Origin: Fomes fomentarius
Lineage: Eukaryota; Basidiomycota; Agaricomycetes; Polyporales; Polyporaceae
DNA: 64,000 bases
NCBI GenBank assembly: GCA_022606135.1
Contig: JABYQN010000004.1
Span: 1-64,000, forward strand
Direction of reading: 5' to 3'
Shown here: positions 21,992 to 31,259 of the stretch, one piece after another
Numbering within the stretch: position 1 is the stretch's first letter
How the letters are laid out: each line of letters begins with the position of its first letter
Position numbers and translations under genes: made by a program
The notes under the pieces: model-generated
Seen by the model: the letters and a program-made list of their open reading frames with translations, nothing else
Databases searched by the model: none
Told to the model about the DNA's origin: nothing

Positions 21992-22681
21992 TTATGGCCG
22001 TTCTGCCGTGTCTAACGTCCCCTCAGCCTCGTCCTTTTCCGTCCTTGTCAGCCCAATTCCCATCCCAACCAACGGCAGAAACACAACGGGGCTCAACACC
22101 GAAATAAACATGCCGATCATACTAGCCACCAGGATATCCAGGACCAGCGTGCGTAACTCTCCTCCTCCCGCCGTTCCCTGGTGGTCCACCACAGTCCCAA
22201 GCGCCGATGTGAAGCAGCTCGCCATTAGGCATACCGCCGTCTCTACGGCGAGAATCACTAGTCCTGCCTGGTTCAGCGCGCACGACGGCAGGGCGAGCTT
22301 CATGAGCACGGCCATCAACACGTATAGCGCTGCCACGATCGAGGCTCCGATCGCGCTTGCTCGGGCGACGTCTCTGCTGGACTCCAGTGGGATACTCCCG
22401 TGAAGGATAGCCATCCCGAGGAAGGGAAACGCCTCGCTTGCCGTGAAGAGCAGTACGAGGCAGAGGGCGCGGCGCACGGCTGGGTGGCTCGCGTAGCGCA
22501 GCATGAAGTACGTCACGCTCCGAGTACGCCCGGCGGCGGAGCGCGACTTGTCCTTGTCGCTGGCATCTCCGGCCTTTTCTACGTCCTGGGTACCCTCCGG
22601 AGATACGCTGATAACATGCGTTGGTGTGTGATCGGCGTGCGGAGCTAGCTCTGGCAGCTCAATGCTTCTTCCGGAGGACAT
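21992..22681 (-). CDS. Four-helix membrane protein (member 7)
   Basis: The ATG at 22681 (MSSGRSIELPELAPHADH) gives 229 residues. The frame is open further upstream but without an ATG, and may run into leader sequence. After a polar stretch of about 65 residues, hydrophobic segments appear near 70-95, 105-130, 135-165 and 185-215 (ALCLVLLFTASEAFPFLGMAIL, IVAALYVLMAVLM, AGLVILAVETAVCLM, MIGMFISVLSPVVFLPLVG). The tail is acidic. A TATAAAG element at 22778-22784 lies about 100 bases upstream of the start. It shares layout with its neighbours rather than strong identity. Function is unknown. Confidence 0.68.
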   Translation of the reverse strand: MSSGRSIELPELAPHADHTPTHVISVSPEGTQDVEKAGDASDKDKSRSAAGRTRSVTYFMLRYASHPAVRRALCLVLLFTASEAFPFLGMAILHGSIPLESSRDVARASAIGASIVAALYVLMAVLMKLALPSCALNQAGLVILAVETAVCLMASCFTSALGTVVDHQGTAGGGELRTLVLDILVASMIGMFISVLSPVVFLPLVGMGIGLTRTEKDEAEGTLDTAERP

Positions 22682-23545
22682 GGTCGACTTCGAGATGGCT
22701 GAGGACGCAGAGGACGCGGCGAGTGGATGGCGCTGACTCAGAATCCACGGGGTACCAGACCGGCTGTAAGTCTCATGCTTTATATCGTGAAATCCCTCTC
22801 TCTTATCCGCCAAACACCCGTATGACGGTATGACTAGACACCGCCGGACGGCAATTGCAGGGCAATGTGGCCAAGACTTCCGAGAGCTTTATGGAAGCCG
22901 GGTGAACGAATGGCTCGCCTAGCCTAGTACCGGCGTTCCGACGTCTCTTTATGAGACATGGAGTCACTATCTTTGTACTCCACCATGCTTCGGAGGTAAT
23001 CATGGTTCAGAATATGTTCGGATTCGCATGTTTGTGATGCTGATCGAGGTAAGTAACAGAGACATATCTCGCCCCTCGACTCCATTCATGGACGTCGAAG
23101 AACGTAACAGGTTGGAAAGTCATAACGGACTTACGTGCAGTCAACAGTCAGTCTCCGTGCCTGCCACTTTACCATCCCTCAGCGCTCCGATTCCCCTCGC
23201 GTTCACGCCGCTGCCGGTCAAGCGCATGTCCAAGCACGCTTGAAGCGCCGTTACCACCGCAGGCAGTGCACTCCCGCTCGACCTGAGTATTGGTACGATC
23301 AGCCGGCTAGTGTGGACCATCGCGAACAGTCCAAGTCACGCCCTCGGTCCCTCCGCAGCTACATGCATCGACTTTGGCCATCGGCCTGTACGTTCGTCGG
23401 GTCATATTCCCTCATATCTCGTTGTATAACTAGTATAACAGAGGCAGGAAATAAAAACGAGTACATACAATACAATTGTCATCGGTGACTAGTGTCCACC
23501 TCATAGTACTACCGAGTTTCAAGAGTCTCCTCACGACCGTTCCGA
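22682..23545. other. Promoter of the 21992 gene, then no gene seen
   Basis: The TATA element at 22778-22784 (minus strand) is the only site I can assign. The rest, to 23545, is the 3' flank of the following minus-strand gene. Confidence 0.45.
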
Positions 23546-24628
23546 CTACCCGCGAGACCCCGGAGGACAAGTCCACATAACGCGACACCTGCGACTCCTT
23601 GACACGAGCTCCCACACCCGACGCAGAAGGAACGTGCTCATTTGGAATGGCTCCAATCCTGTCACGACGACCACGATCCCGTCCGTTGCCCTGACGCCCA
23701 ACACCGCTCGCCCGAAAGCTGCTAGAGCGATGGGTAAGGCAATCATGCCTGCGAGTAGGCACGAGTGCCATATCCACTTCCCCACCGGTTCCTCCAAGAG
23801 GAACCAGAATGCCGCTCGCTTGCTCTCCGTGGTGACATGCTCCTTGTGGCCCGAGAAACTGCTGCTCTTCGCCTTGTTGAGTTGGCGGAGGCGGAACGCT
23901 GCGCCGGATGCGCAGATGACTCCTAGGAGAATTGCGATAGGGATTGCGATGAGCGTCATCCGCCATATGGGCAGGTGTTTGGCGGATACGACGTTCAGCA
24001 GGGATCCGCCCGAGAGGACGAGGAAGATGTTGAAGAAGGACGGAGTGAGGATGCACGTAAAGATCCATATGACGTTCGGTGAGACACCAGAAGGTCTCTC
24101 TTCGTCCGGTGTGCTGATTGAATGGGCAGTGTATATCGTGGATGATCCCGATGTTAAGATGACGTTGCTGTGGCGGTTGGTTGTAGTGGTGTCAGAGAAA
24201 GAAGTGATATGGGGGCGCTGTAGACTGTCCGGATGGTATGAGTCTTCAGGACATTTGATCCTGCCAACGCCACGGTGGTCATCCATGCTTTCAACGGCAC
24301 CTTTTACTCCAAGCTCTACTTCCGAGTACACATTGCCCTCGTGTACATCCTCACAGTCGGAGACTGGGTCATCTAGTTCATCGTCATCGTCGTGCCCAAC
24401 GACCGCGAACCTCTCATCTACAGCAGGCTCGGAGTGTCCAATCATGTTGCCATCTGGGCGAGTAGCGATGTGCCGGTCTCGGCTGAAGAAGGAATGGAGT
24501 ACCCAGCCGGTACTAGAGCTCGAGGTCACCGGGACACTGGATGGAGTTGAAAACAGTGTTGAGGATGCATTCTCCGTATGATCTCCTGGAGGACCGGAGG
24601 ACGGCTTTGCCCCACCTTGTGAGCTCAT
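23546..24628 (-). CDS. Four-helix membrane protein, long acidic N-terminal tail (member 8)
   Basis: The start at 24628 (MSSQGGAKPSSGPPGDH) gives 360 residues. The frame continues to 24904, but that part looks like leader or intron sequence. About 185 polar residues, with a DDDDELDD acidic run, precede hydrophobic segments at about 190-215, 225-250, 285-310 and 315-335. It aligns with the gene at 5983-7035 through GG-x2-LN-x2-SA-x-H-x-P-x-W, FWFL before helix 3, LLAG-x2-ALP-x-AL, and a G-x3-DG turn. This keeps the same core on opposite strands 18 kb apart. No known domain is recognised. The C-terminus after helix 4 is Arg- and Cys-containing. Confidence 0.72.
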   Translation of the reverse strand: MSSQGGAKPSSGPPGDHTENASSTLFSTPSSVPVTSSSSTGWVLHSFFSRDRHIATRPDGNMIGHSEPAVDERFAVVGHDDDDELDDPVSDCEDVHEGNVYSEVELGVKGAVESMDDHRGVGRIKCPEDSYHPDSLQRPHITSFSDTTTTNRHSNVILTSGSSTIYTAHSISTPDEERPSGVSPNVIWIFTCILTPSFFNIFLVLSGGSLLNVVSAKHLPIWRMTLIAIPIAILLGVICASGAAFRLRQLNKAKSSSFSGHKEHVTTESKRAAFWFLLEEPVGKWIWHSCLLAGMIALPIALAAFGRAVLGVRATDGIVVVVTGLEPFQMSTFLLRRVWELVSRSRRCRVMWTCPPGSRG

Positions 24629-25759
24629 AGCGAGCGTGGCAGCTGAAGACAGAAGTGTGGGGGTGATTATGCGGGAGGCCGGAGTGAACGAGAGCTCCTT
24701 TGTACGAATCAGTCTGTGGTGGAAACAATACGGAGTAGCTGTAAGGGACATAACAAAAATCGACAGTGGCCTTGACAAGAATACACCACCAATGGGCAGC
24801 TGTAGACACAGCAAACAATTGCGACGAGCGGTAGTTGACCAAGTAGCTAGCTCATCATCACACGAATGAGAATAGGGCCATGATACTGCGTACCTACCAG
24901 TCATACTAAAGGTGAGACGGGATAACTGTTATTGTTGAGATTACTAGGTGAGGACGGTTGCGCTCGACCCAGGACAATGAATATCCCCGGGGAGGCGAGT
25001 CGCGCCACAATGGATTTGGGGCGAACGGATGAGGGGATGCGACGACGAAAAGGCTGCCAGCCAGCCCGATGGGAACTACGTCGACTGGATTGGTGATGAG
25101 GCCTATGACAGAGGACGCGTCGGTAGCGGGGATTCTCGAGCTTCTCCGACTTCACCGCACGTTCGATATCGTTTATGATACTGCCACGAACTTTTTTGTA
25201 CTCGATCACGCGAACGGGGGATAAACGAGCGGAAAGAATCCGTCGCCTGATGGTGCGGGCGCGGAGACGTGGTATGCAGAGTGGAAAGTTGATTGGATGG
25301 ACGACGGTCCCATGCAGACTACCCGCTGAGAGCCAATCTAAATGTCTCATGTAAGGTTACACCTGGGCCTGGCCCATGCTGTGCGTACACGCCGTGATAG
25401 GAAGACAAAACTAACGCACCTCGAGCAGATGAGCTTCTCATCGATGAAACGTGGATGCCAGTGGCCGTGTTGTGGAAAGCGATGCACCTTCGAACTGATG
25501 GTGCCGTCGAGCTTGAGTATCACGCGTCGCCAAGCCAGAGATATCCGAAGAGATGCAACACAAAAAGCTGGTGAGAGCGGTATTCATGAGACTGGGCAAA
25601 GTGGACGTAGAAGGCAAGGGAGACGCTGGAGGCGCTGGTGCTGAGCCGGCCTACTGTGATCATGTTCCGACTTGCGTTTGTATACCTCTCTCAGACCTAC
25701 GATCTGTCTGCCGCTCATTGAGAGTAGATTATACTTGGAACTAACTTGGTACATCTAGA
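24629..25759. other. Intergenic with possible degraded coding fragments
   Basis: Two stretches look once-coding but are not intact. On the minus strand about 25150-24930 encodes a hydrophobic run (VIGLITNPVDVVPIGLAGSL) offset from a basic segment upstream. On the plus strand about 25430-25640 encodes DELLIDETWMPVAVLWKAMH in one frame and ISEEMQHKKLVRAVFMRLG in another. Neither can be assigned a product. Confidence 0.3.
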
Positions 25760-26335
25760 CTATCCCCCATATACGTCGATCAGGGAACAAAGCACTATCA
25801 ACCCTACAATCGTCCAAGCCCCGGTCATTGCCAACGTAAGCGCATCCATGGCCTGGATTCCTGGTTGTGGCGCAAGCAACGCAGCGCCGATCGCTGGAGC
25901 GATAGTCCCAGATAATAGGCTGGCCAGCTCCGTCCAGTTCTTGAACTTCTGTACATCCCCCGGCCTTTCCCCTTTCCCTTCCCACATTCTCTTGGAATGG
26001 TAGGCCAGAGCGACAGCTCCAGCGGTGCCACCGACAATGCTGGAACCACAGAATACCGCCCTCCTGCCCGCCTTAGTCGCGAGGACCTCCGTGTACCCAT
26101 CGTAGGGACAGAGGGGGATCAGCCCGACCACTGAAAAACATAAGCTGGCCAAGAATGACAGCCCCGCGCATACGAGTCCACGCCTGATAGTGCATGATAT
26201 GACGATACAAGCAGTGGAGAGGACGGCACGTATGCGGATGTAGAAGCGGATCGGTGGCCGAGTGCCACCAGACTCTATGTCAGGTGGTGTTGTGTGTGCC
26301 ACAGATGGTAGGCTGTAACGCGCGGTATTAGCCAT
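25760..26335 (-). CDS. Four-helix membrane protein (member 9)
   Basis: The ATG at 26335 (MANTARYSLPSVAHTTPPD) gives 191 residues; an ATG at 26344 would add three. The N-terminal tail is short, about 35 residues. Hydrophobic segments follow near 38-58, 60-82, 98-118 and 145-185 (LVCAGLSFLASLCFSVVGLIP, GSSIVGGTAGAVALAY, LASLLSGTIAPAIGAALL, ALTLAMTGAWTIVGLIVL). A hydrophilic loop before the last pair contains KGERPGDVQKFKNW. No known domain is seen. It has the layout of the local family, and the next gene lies immediately upstream in the same orientation. Confidence 0.62.
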   Translation of the reverse strand: MANTARYSLPSVAHTTPPDIESGGTRPPIRFYIRIRAVLSTACIVISCTIRRGLVCAGLSFLASLCFSVVGLIPLCPYDGYTEVLATKAGRRAVFCGSSIVGGTAGAVALAYHSKRMWEGKGERPGDVQKFKNWTELASLLSGTIAPAIGAALLAPQPGIQAMDALTLAMTGAWTIVGLIVLCSLIDVYGG

Positions 26336-26768
26336 GGTACCCATAATCCGTGGAACAGCTGGGATGACGGACACGGCACAGTGCAAGCACACAGCGATGA
26401 ACGGCCGGGAGATGCTAGATGGATCGAACGGGGTTTTCATACTCATATATATATACTCGCTGATCATGCCAACAACAAACACGATATCGATTTTCTTATC
26501 GTCTCATGTCTTCGAGTCAGAACAATAACTTCCCGAACGGAGTAAATATACTGTCGATACACAGAAGATGGCAACAAAGGGCACGGCTGCTATAGTGCAT
26601 ACCACTGGTAGTTTCAAGTCTTCGATATACTAGCACACGCTTCAATTCGTGGCATGTCATCCTCGGCGTATTCAACAAACGACCGTCTTGACAGTGCAGA
26701 ACTATGATATTATTATAACATAGAAATTTCGAACTCGGTACACCCGTGGCGTACTGACGCCCCATTCG
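26336..26768. other. Intergenic, AT-richer, no gene seen
   Basis: A short spacer between two co-oriented membrane-protein genes. An ATATATATA run near 26446-26454 could act as core promoter for the downstream minus-strand gene. Nothing else is supported. Confidence 0.4.
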
Positions 26769-27563
26769 TTATACACTTCCGAAGAGGTAAGACGTTAACA
26801 GTGTGACCGCCATCATGCCCATGACTAAACCAGTCCCAAAACAACCGTCAATGATTGCATCCGTCACGCCCACGCCGGGGAGGAACGGATAGAAGAGCTC
26901 TTGCTTCCCCGGCCACGCGACTGCCAGTGCGGGAACGAAGATGCCCGACAACACCACTGAGAGAAAGCAGACACATAATGACACTTCCTCTACAACGCGG
27001 TCGTTGTAGTTGGCCATACCCTTCCCAGCACGGAACCTGATGCCATACCGAGTGAACGTTCTTGCACCGAGTAGGGCGAAGAACGCAGCGGGAAGCCAGA
27101 TGAAGTTGCTTAACACAATGGGGAGCGCACGCCCCCGCATTGGTTCCTGTGGCTGGTCCCAGGAGGCTTCCGGTGGCTTCTGATAGCAGGAGGCCAGCCT
27201 GTCGTAGGAGCCGCGGCGAAGGACGGCCTCCCCTAGGATCGGCAACGACCATCCCAGCAGAGCCATGAGGGGGAATGAGGCGGCAATGAGGGAGGACGCA
27301 ACATGTTGCTGTCGTATTGTGATACTGCCGTTGGGGAGTTCAGGGCCGAGTAACCAGATGAAGAGTTTCTTGTAACGGGACCGCTTGGGCTGTGGTTCGA
27401 AGCACCGCCCGCAGGTTTCAACGTCGTCGCGTCCAGCTACGATAGTGGCGTCATCGTCATCATCGAGACCAGCTCGGTTTAAGGATCGAGAGAGGTACAA
27501 CGGTCGGTATGTGGGGAGAGGAACTGAAGGAGCGTGGGTGGTCGGAGATTTGTGTGGGTGCAT
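26769..27563 (-). CDS. Four-helix membrane protein (member 10)
   Basis: A 264-residue frame from the ATG at 27563 (MHPHKSPTTHAPSVPLP). About 75 polar residues include a DDDDDATIV acidic patch and a CGRCFEPQPKRSRYKK basic-cysteine patch just before the membrane. Hydrophobic segments lie near 88-115, 145-170, 195-215 and 230-262 (IAASFPLMALLGWSLPILG, LSNFIWLPAAFFALLGA, CVCFLSVVLSGIFVPALAV, GTGLVMGMMAVTLLTSYLF). A TATAAAGG box at 27637-27644 is about 75 bases upstream, which makes this start well placed. Family by layout; function unknown. Confidence 0.72.
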   Translation of the reverse strand: MHPHKSPTTHAPSVPLPTYRPLYLSRSLNRAGLDDDDDATIVAGRDDVETCGRCFEPQPKRSRYKKLFIWLLGPELPNGSITIRQQHVASSLIAASFPLMALLGWSLPILGEAVLRRGSYDRLASCYQKPPEASWDQPQEPMRGRALPIVLSNFIWLPAAFFALLGARTFTRYGIRFRAGKGMANYNDRVVEEVSLCVCFLSVVLSGIFVPALAVAWPGKQELFYPFLPGVGVTDAIIDGCFGTGLVMGMMAVTLLTSYLFGSV

Positions 27564-27636
27564 CTTCGTAGAAGGATTGCGACAGCGACGAAAGGGTGTG
27601 AAGGGTTGGTTGAAAAGTTGTTAGGAGGCGGGGCGG

Positions 27637-27644
27637 CCTTTATA
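27637..27644 (-). promoter_or_regulatory. TATA box of the 26769-27563 gene
   Basis: TATAAAGG on the minus strand, about 75 bases before the ATG at 27563. The rest of the 27564-27893 interval shows nothing else. Confidence 0.55.
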
Positions 27645-27893
27645 GGCGCGGCGCAAAGCGCAGTGGCCCATCGTCGCTTTATATCTTGGGAATAAGTGGC
27701 GATTGTTGACATAGTCGAAACACAAAAGCCCCTTGTCCCTCTTCTCTATCTGGTGCAAGTGCCGGTGGAGGGAGCTTTTACGCATTGACATACCTGACAA
27801 CACGCCTTTAGCCGTCGAAGGGAGGTGTGAGAAAGTGACAGTCAGTATGATCTGTGAGCATATGATGGGAAGCACGAATTTATCAGTACATTG

Positions 27894-28601
27894 TCAAACG
27901 AGAACCTGCTTCCTCTGCAAGCACATATAAAGCATGCCAGATATCAACACAATCGGAACCCCCAAGACAGCCAATCCTAAAGGACCCGCCTTCAAGGCTC
28001 GGGTAGCCGTGAGGCCTACTCCCATCCGGTGCGGTAAAACAACAACCCCTATAGCCGCAGCGAATGCTCCCGCCATGATTGTCCCAATGACCTCCACCGC
28101 CCAGAAAACTGCCGTTCGCGGTGCTCCGCACTGTGCTGCATACCACGCCACAGCGAGTGCGAGGAGGAAGACGGCCCCGTCTGCAATAGCCGCGCCACAG
28201 GCGAGAAGCTTCGCGAAAGCAAGTGTGATGACCGTGCTTTCATATGCTGCATGAAGGGAAGAGGCGTAGTTGAGGATCCAGCTCCCAGCGGTGACGAACG
28301 CCACTGCGAGTCCAAAGGACACCAGCGTGGTTAACGGGACGAGGAGGAGCATGCAAAACAGCATGAGTGTGAGTCCATCGCCCCATCCATAGCGATGCGA
28401 CGGCTGTGCAACGTTTGGATGGTGATCATCCTGCCGGTGGAATAGTTCGTTTGTGTCGGACTTGGACGTAGAGGTATCGTAGTGATCAAGGTGAGATTGA
28501 ATCGTGACCGGTTCCTCGTCCAAGGGGTATTGAGAGTAGTACGAAAGTGAAGACGCGGAGCTATTACGCTTGTGACGGGAGAGTTCAAGTTGGGGATCCA
28601 T
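27894..28601 (-). CDS. Four-helix membrane protein (member 11)
   Basis: The ATG at 28601 (MDPQLELSRHKRNSSASSL) gives 235 residues; the upstream continuation of the frame is probably leader. After about 70 polar residues, hydrophobic segments lie near 78-108, 115-145, 160-185 and 200-225. The third has AGAFAAAIG and the fourth LKAGPLG-x2-VLGVPIVL, matching the first gene of the window (576-1331), and the third also matches the tandem pair (AGAFAMAVG). These matches tie the two ends of the cluster together. No known family is recognised. Confidence 0.7.
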   Translation of the reverse strand: MDPQLELSRHKRNSSASSLSYYSQYPLDEEPVTIQSHLDHYDTSTSKSDTNELFHRQDDHHPNVAQPSHRYGWGDGLTLMLFCMLLLVPLTTLVSFGLAVAFVTAGSWILNYASSLHAAYESTVITLAFAKLLACGAAIADGAVFLLALAVAWYAAQCGAPRTAVFWAVEVIGTIMAGAFAAAIGVVVLPHRMGVGLTATRALKAGPLGLAVLGVPIVLISGMLYMCLQRKQVLV

Positions 28602-29344
28602 GCGAATTTCGCGAGGTGTAGTCGGAGGGGACCTAATTAGTTGAAGAGACCGGTGCATCAAGTATGAGTATGTAGTATGATAAGTTTGGATAAGGGCAAT
28701 ACAGTCTCTAGACGTACCCATATCATATATCGCGAGCTGGATAGACCTCAACAGTCTACCATAGTATCGCCAGGCAGTGGCACTGAAATCAACAACGCGG
28801 ATTCTACACGCGCTCGCACTGTAGGATGATCACAAGCTTCAAGTACTCAAGATTAGTCCTTGTATCCACAGAAATTTATTTCCATTGAATCTAGTAGCAA
28901 GCACTCGTGCGTTCTGGTCAACAGGCAAACTGGTGATTGGGTCATCAATACTAACGAATCCACTTCTCCAGGTGCGTCAAGAGGGTCGTTCAGCCCGTCG
29001 TTGGAAGTTGCTTTTCATGCTTGCATGGCGCGATTATGGAAGCAGGCTGATGAGCATGAGTTGAGTAGAATTGCGAGTGATAGTGGCGACTGGTCTGACT
29101 GCGTAGCATCTACTTTTGGTACGCTAGACGCCCACATTCACCTTGGCAACCACCAGCAGCCGTCATGCGTCTCAGCGACGTATGCACAGTACAATTCCAT
29201 CACCGTTCTCGCGCGCTAGGTCTTCCTCTCAAGCAGCCTCTCTCGATCCTAACTATCAATGCTGACTTTTTGTGAGGGTGTCGGTTTCAGGTAACCATAA
29301 ATACCATCTCAGACAGTCTATATACCAATGAACCCAGTATCACG
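28602..29344. other. Intergenic; doubtful ORF at 28860-29219
   Basis: A plus-strand frame of 119 residues beginning MYPQKFISIESSSKHSC has an even, soluble composition but no domain and no splice context. I leave it unannotated as a gene. It lies between the leader of the 27894 gene and the 3' flank of the next. Confidence 0.3.
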
Positions 29345-30283
29345 TTACGAATCCGCACCGTCCTCGTCTCTCCACCATATCACCAGGCACAAATGCCTCA
29401 AGGCAGCACGAGGTACATACACAACGGCGGCGCCCACAACACTCATGATCACTGAATGATGAACGTCCATCGGTACAGGACTCGTTGGCTTCAGGCTTAG
29501 TATCTTAGCACCAAGAGCAGCTGCAGCCGCCGCCCGACCAAGAAACCAAATGGGGCGGGCCAAAAACATGATGATCTTGTGGCGCAGACTGTCCTTCAGC
29601 TTCCTATCCTCTTCCACCGCCGTATGCCATTCTGCGTCGACCGTGGCTTCGTTCCTAATATCGTGATTTGGTGACAAGAGGCTTAGCGCAATCCACGCGA
29701 TGAGGGGCCACCAGATGATAGCGTTCAGCACGGCCCCTCCGAGCGCCCCTGTCCGGATGGCTGCGGTGATGTCGACGTCGAATGCGGAGTCGTGAGGGCG
29801 CGCCAGGTGGAGAATTGCGTACCCGACGAGGATGTGGAGGAGCTGATGCAGGGCTTGTGTTGTCCCGAGGACGTAGATGACACAGAACGCGATAGCACCG
29901 GCTGACCGGATGCGATCAACGTGACGGTTCCAGGTGTGTTGCAGCCTGTGGCGATGGGAGAACGTATCTTTCTGGGACAGGGGAATGCCGTCTTCGCAAG
30001 TAGCATTTGCTCGGGTGAATTTCGAGTCTTGAATAAGGGTAGCATCTGAGATAGAGGACGCATTGGTAGGGCTGCGCTTGAGGAAAAGATCCAGCACAGC
30101 ACGGACGTTGTGTCCGATATTGAGTGTGGAAGTGGCTGTTCTCTCAGAGGCGTCGTCATCCCGAAATGTGGAGTCTGTAAGCATATGAGGTGAGGAATAG
30201 ACAACGAGCTGGCGATTCGATGAATGCGTACCAGTCCTCTCCTCCAGTCGCTCTGACTTGTTAGGAAGGTAAACAAGAGTCAT
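29345..30283 (-). CDS. Four-helix membrane protein, copy of the 54349 gene (member 12)
   Basis: A 312-residue single frame starting MTLVYLPNKSERLEER at 30283. It is a close paralogue of 54349-55371 along its whole length: LPNKSER, FRDDDAS, NASSISDATLIQDSK, HILVGYAILHLARPHDS, ALGAKIL and VPMDVHHSV are shared. Polar residues 1-125 precede hydrophobic segments at about 128-160, 175-205, 235-265 and 275-302. Helix 2 carries [TS]-x-ALGG-x-V, as in the tandem pair. This copy ends at DEDGADS, 28 residues shorter than its partner, which has a basic tail. The promoter region is conserved too. No function is recognised. Confidence 0.8.
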   Translation of the reverse strand: MTLVYLPNKSERLEERTGTHSSNRQLVVYSSPHMLTDSTFRDDDASERTATSTLNIGHNVRAVLDLFLKRSPTNASSISDATLIQDSKFTRANATCEDGIPLSQKDTFSHRHRLQHTWNRHVDRIRSAGAIAFCVIYVLGTTQALHQLLHILVGYAILHLARPHDSAFDVDITAAIRTGALGGAVLNAIIWWPLIAWIALSLLSPNHDIRNEATVDAEWHTAVEEDRKLKDSLRHKIIMFLARPIWFLGRAAAAAALGAKILSLKPTSPVPMDVHHSVIMSVVGAAVVYVPRAALRHLCLVIWWRDEDGADS

Positions 30284-31259
30284 CCTGAGCGATGCAGAAG
30301 ACGACGTATCTGTATTAAAGGCGGTAGTTCATTTCATGTGGTCGATCATTACTATCAGTGCAATATTTGGTCAGTAGACCAAATGACCAGCGACGAATTA
30401 ACAATCCACCATGATGTAATGGAGCTGCGAGACTAGACTAGCTCCAACTTTGAGGTGCAAGCATAATCGAGTCAATAAGTTTGGTACGGAACTGTTTGAG
30501 CTTACTTAATACGCGCCCGGTAGTGAAACGGCGCCTGTGGAGTGCTTCTGAGTTCTCCTTGTCTTCCTACTCTCACGCAGAATCTGCGTTGACGCGCCAA
30601 TCGCTGAAAAGTCCGACACGCCACAATGGCCCGCGAAGTCTCTCATACAACTTTGAGGCTTGGGGAAGAACACGTTGCGACCCTTCTCTCTCTTTGCCTC
30701 GGTTGCCTCGCAACCAGCTACGTCTCTGCCAGCCCTCAGCAGCCCCAGTGCAAGCCACTGGCAGTCTTGTGAGTCTTATGAACCCTGGAGTTGGGTCATT
30801 ACTCACGCTCGTTTACCACACTCCGCCCCCGCCGAGACTGCCGCAGTCCGAGTCGCCGCTCACCGCTCATACGTGATCATCCGCCTTGCGGAAGTTCTCT
30901 CTTGTTGTCTATCAACTCACAGCTTTGAGCTTGCCACCTAGCTGAGCATCAGCGCCCAGAAGAAATCATTGCACTAAAGAGTATATAGGTGAGGCATTTT
31001 GCCTACCCTGTACTGCGTCTCCGGTTGACGTGCCAAGTTCTGCACCAGACGCTTCATATTGGATCTACAATCTGGGATATCATCCACATATCTAGGACCT
31101 GGGTCTGTATCAGCGCTCACAGGCAAACAGGCAAATTTCCAGCACTCGCGCGGCTTTATATTCAACGTTCCCGATGCTTTCTCCACGAAGGGCAAAATTC
31201 AGTGACTATGGTGAAGGCAAGCGCCACGAGCTTCTTCATCCTCGCCTTCTGATGACCTT
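30284..31259. promoter_or_regulatory. Divergent promoter region
   Basis: The first about 60 bases upstream of 30283 match the promoter and leader of the 54349 copy, including TTTAATACAGA and a CGTCGTCTTCTGCATCG block that abuts the ATG. The remainder should contain the first exon and promoter of the gene read from 31260, which I could not place; no phase-compatible ATG exon was found. Confidence 0.5.
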
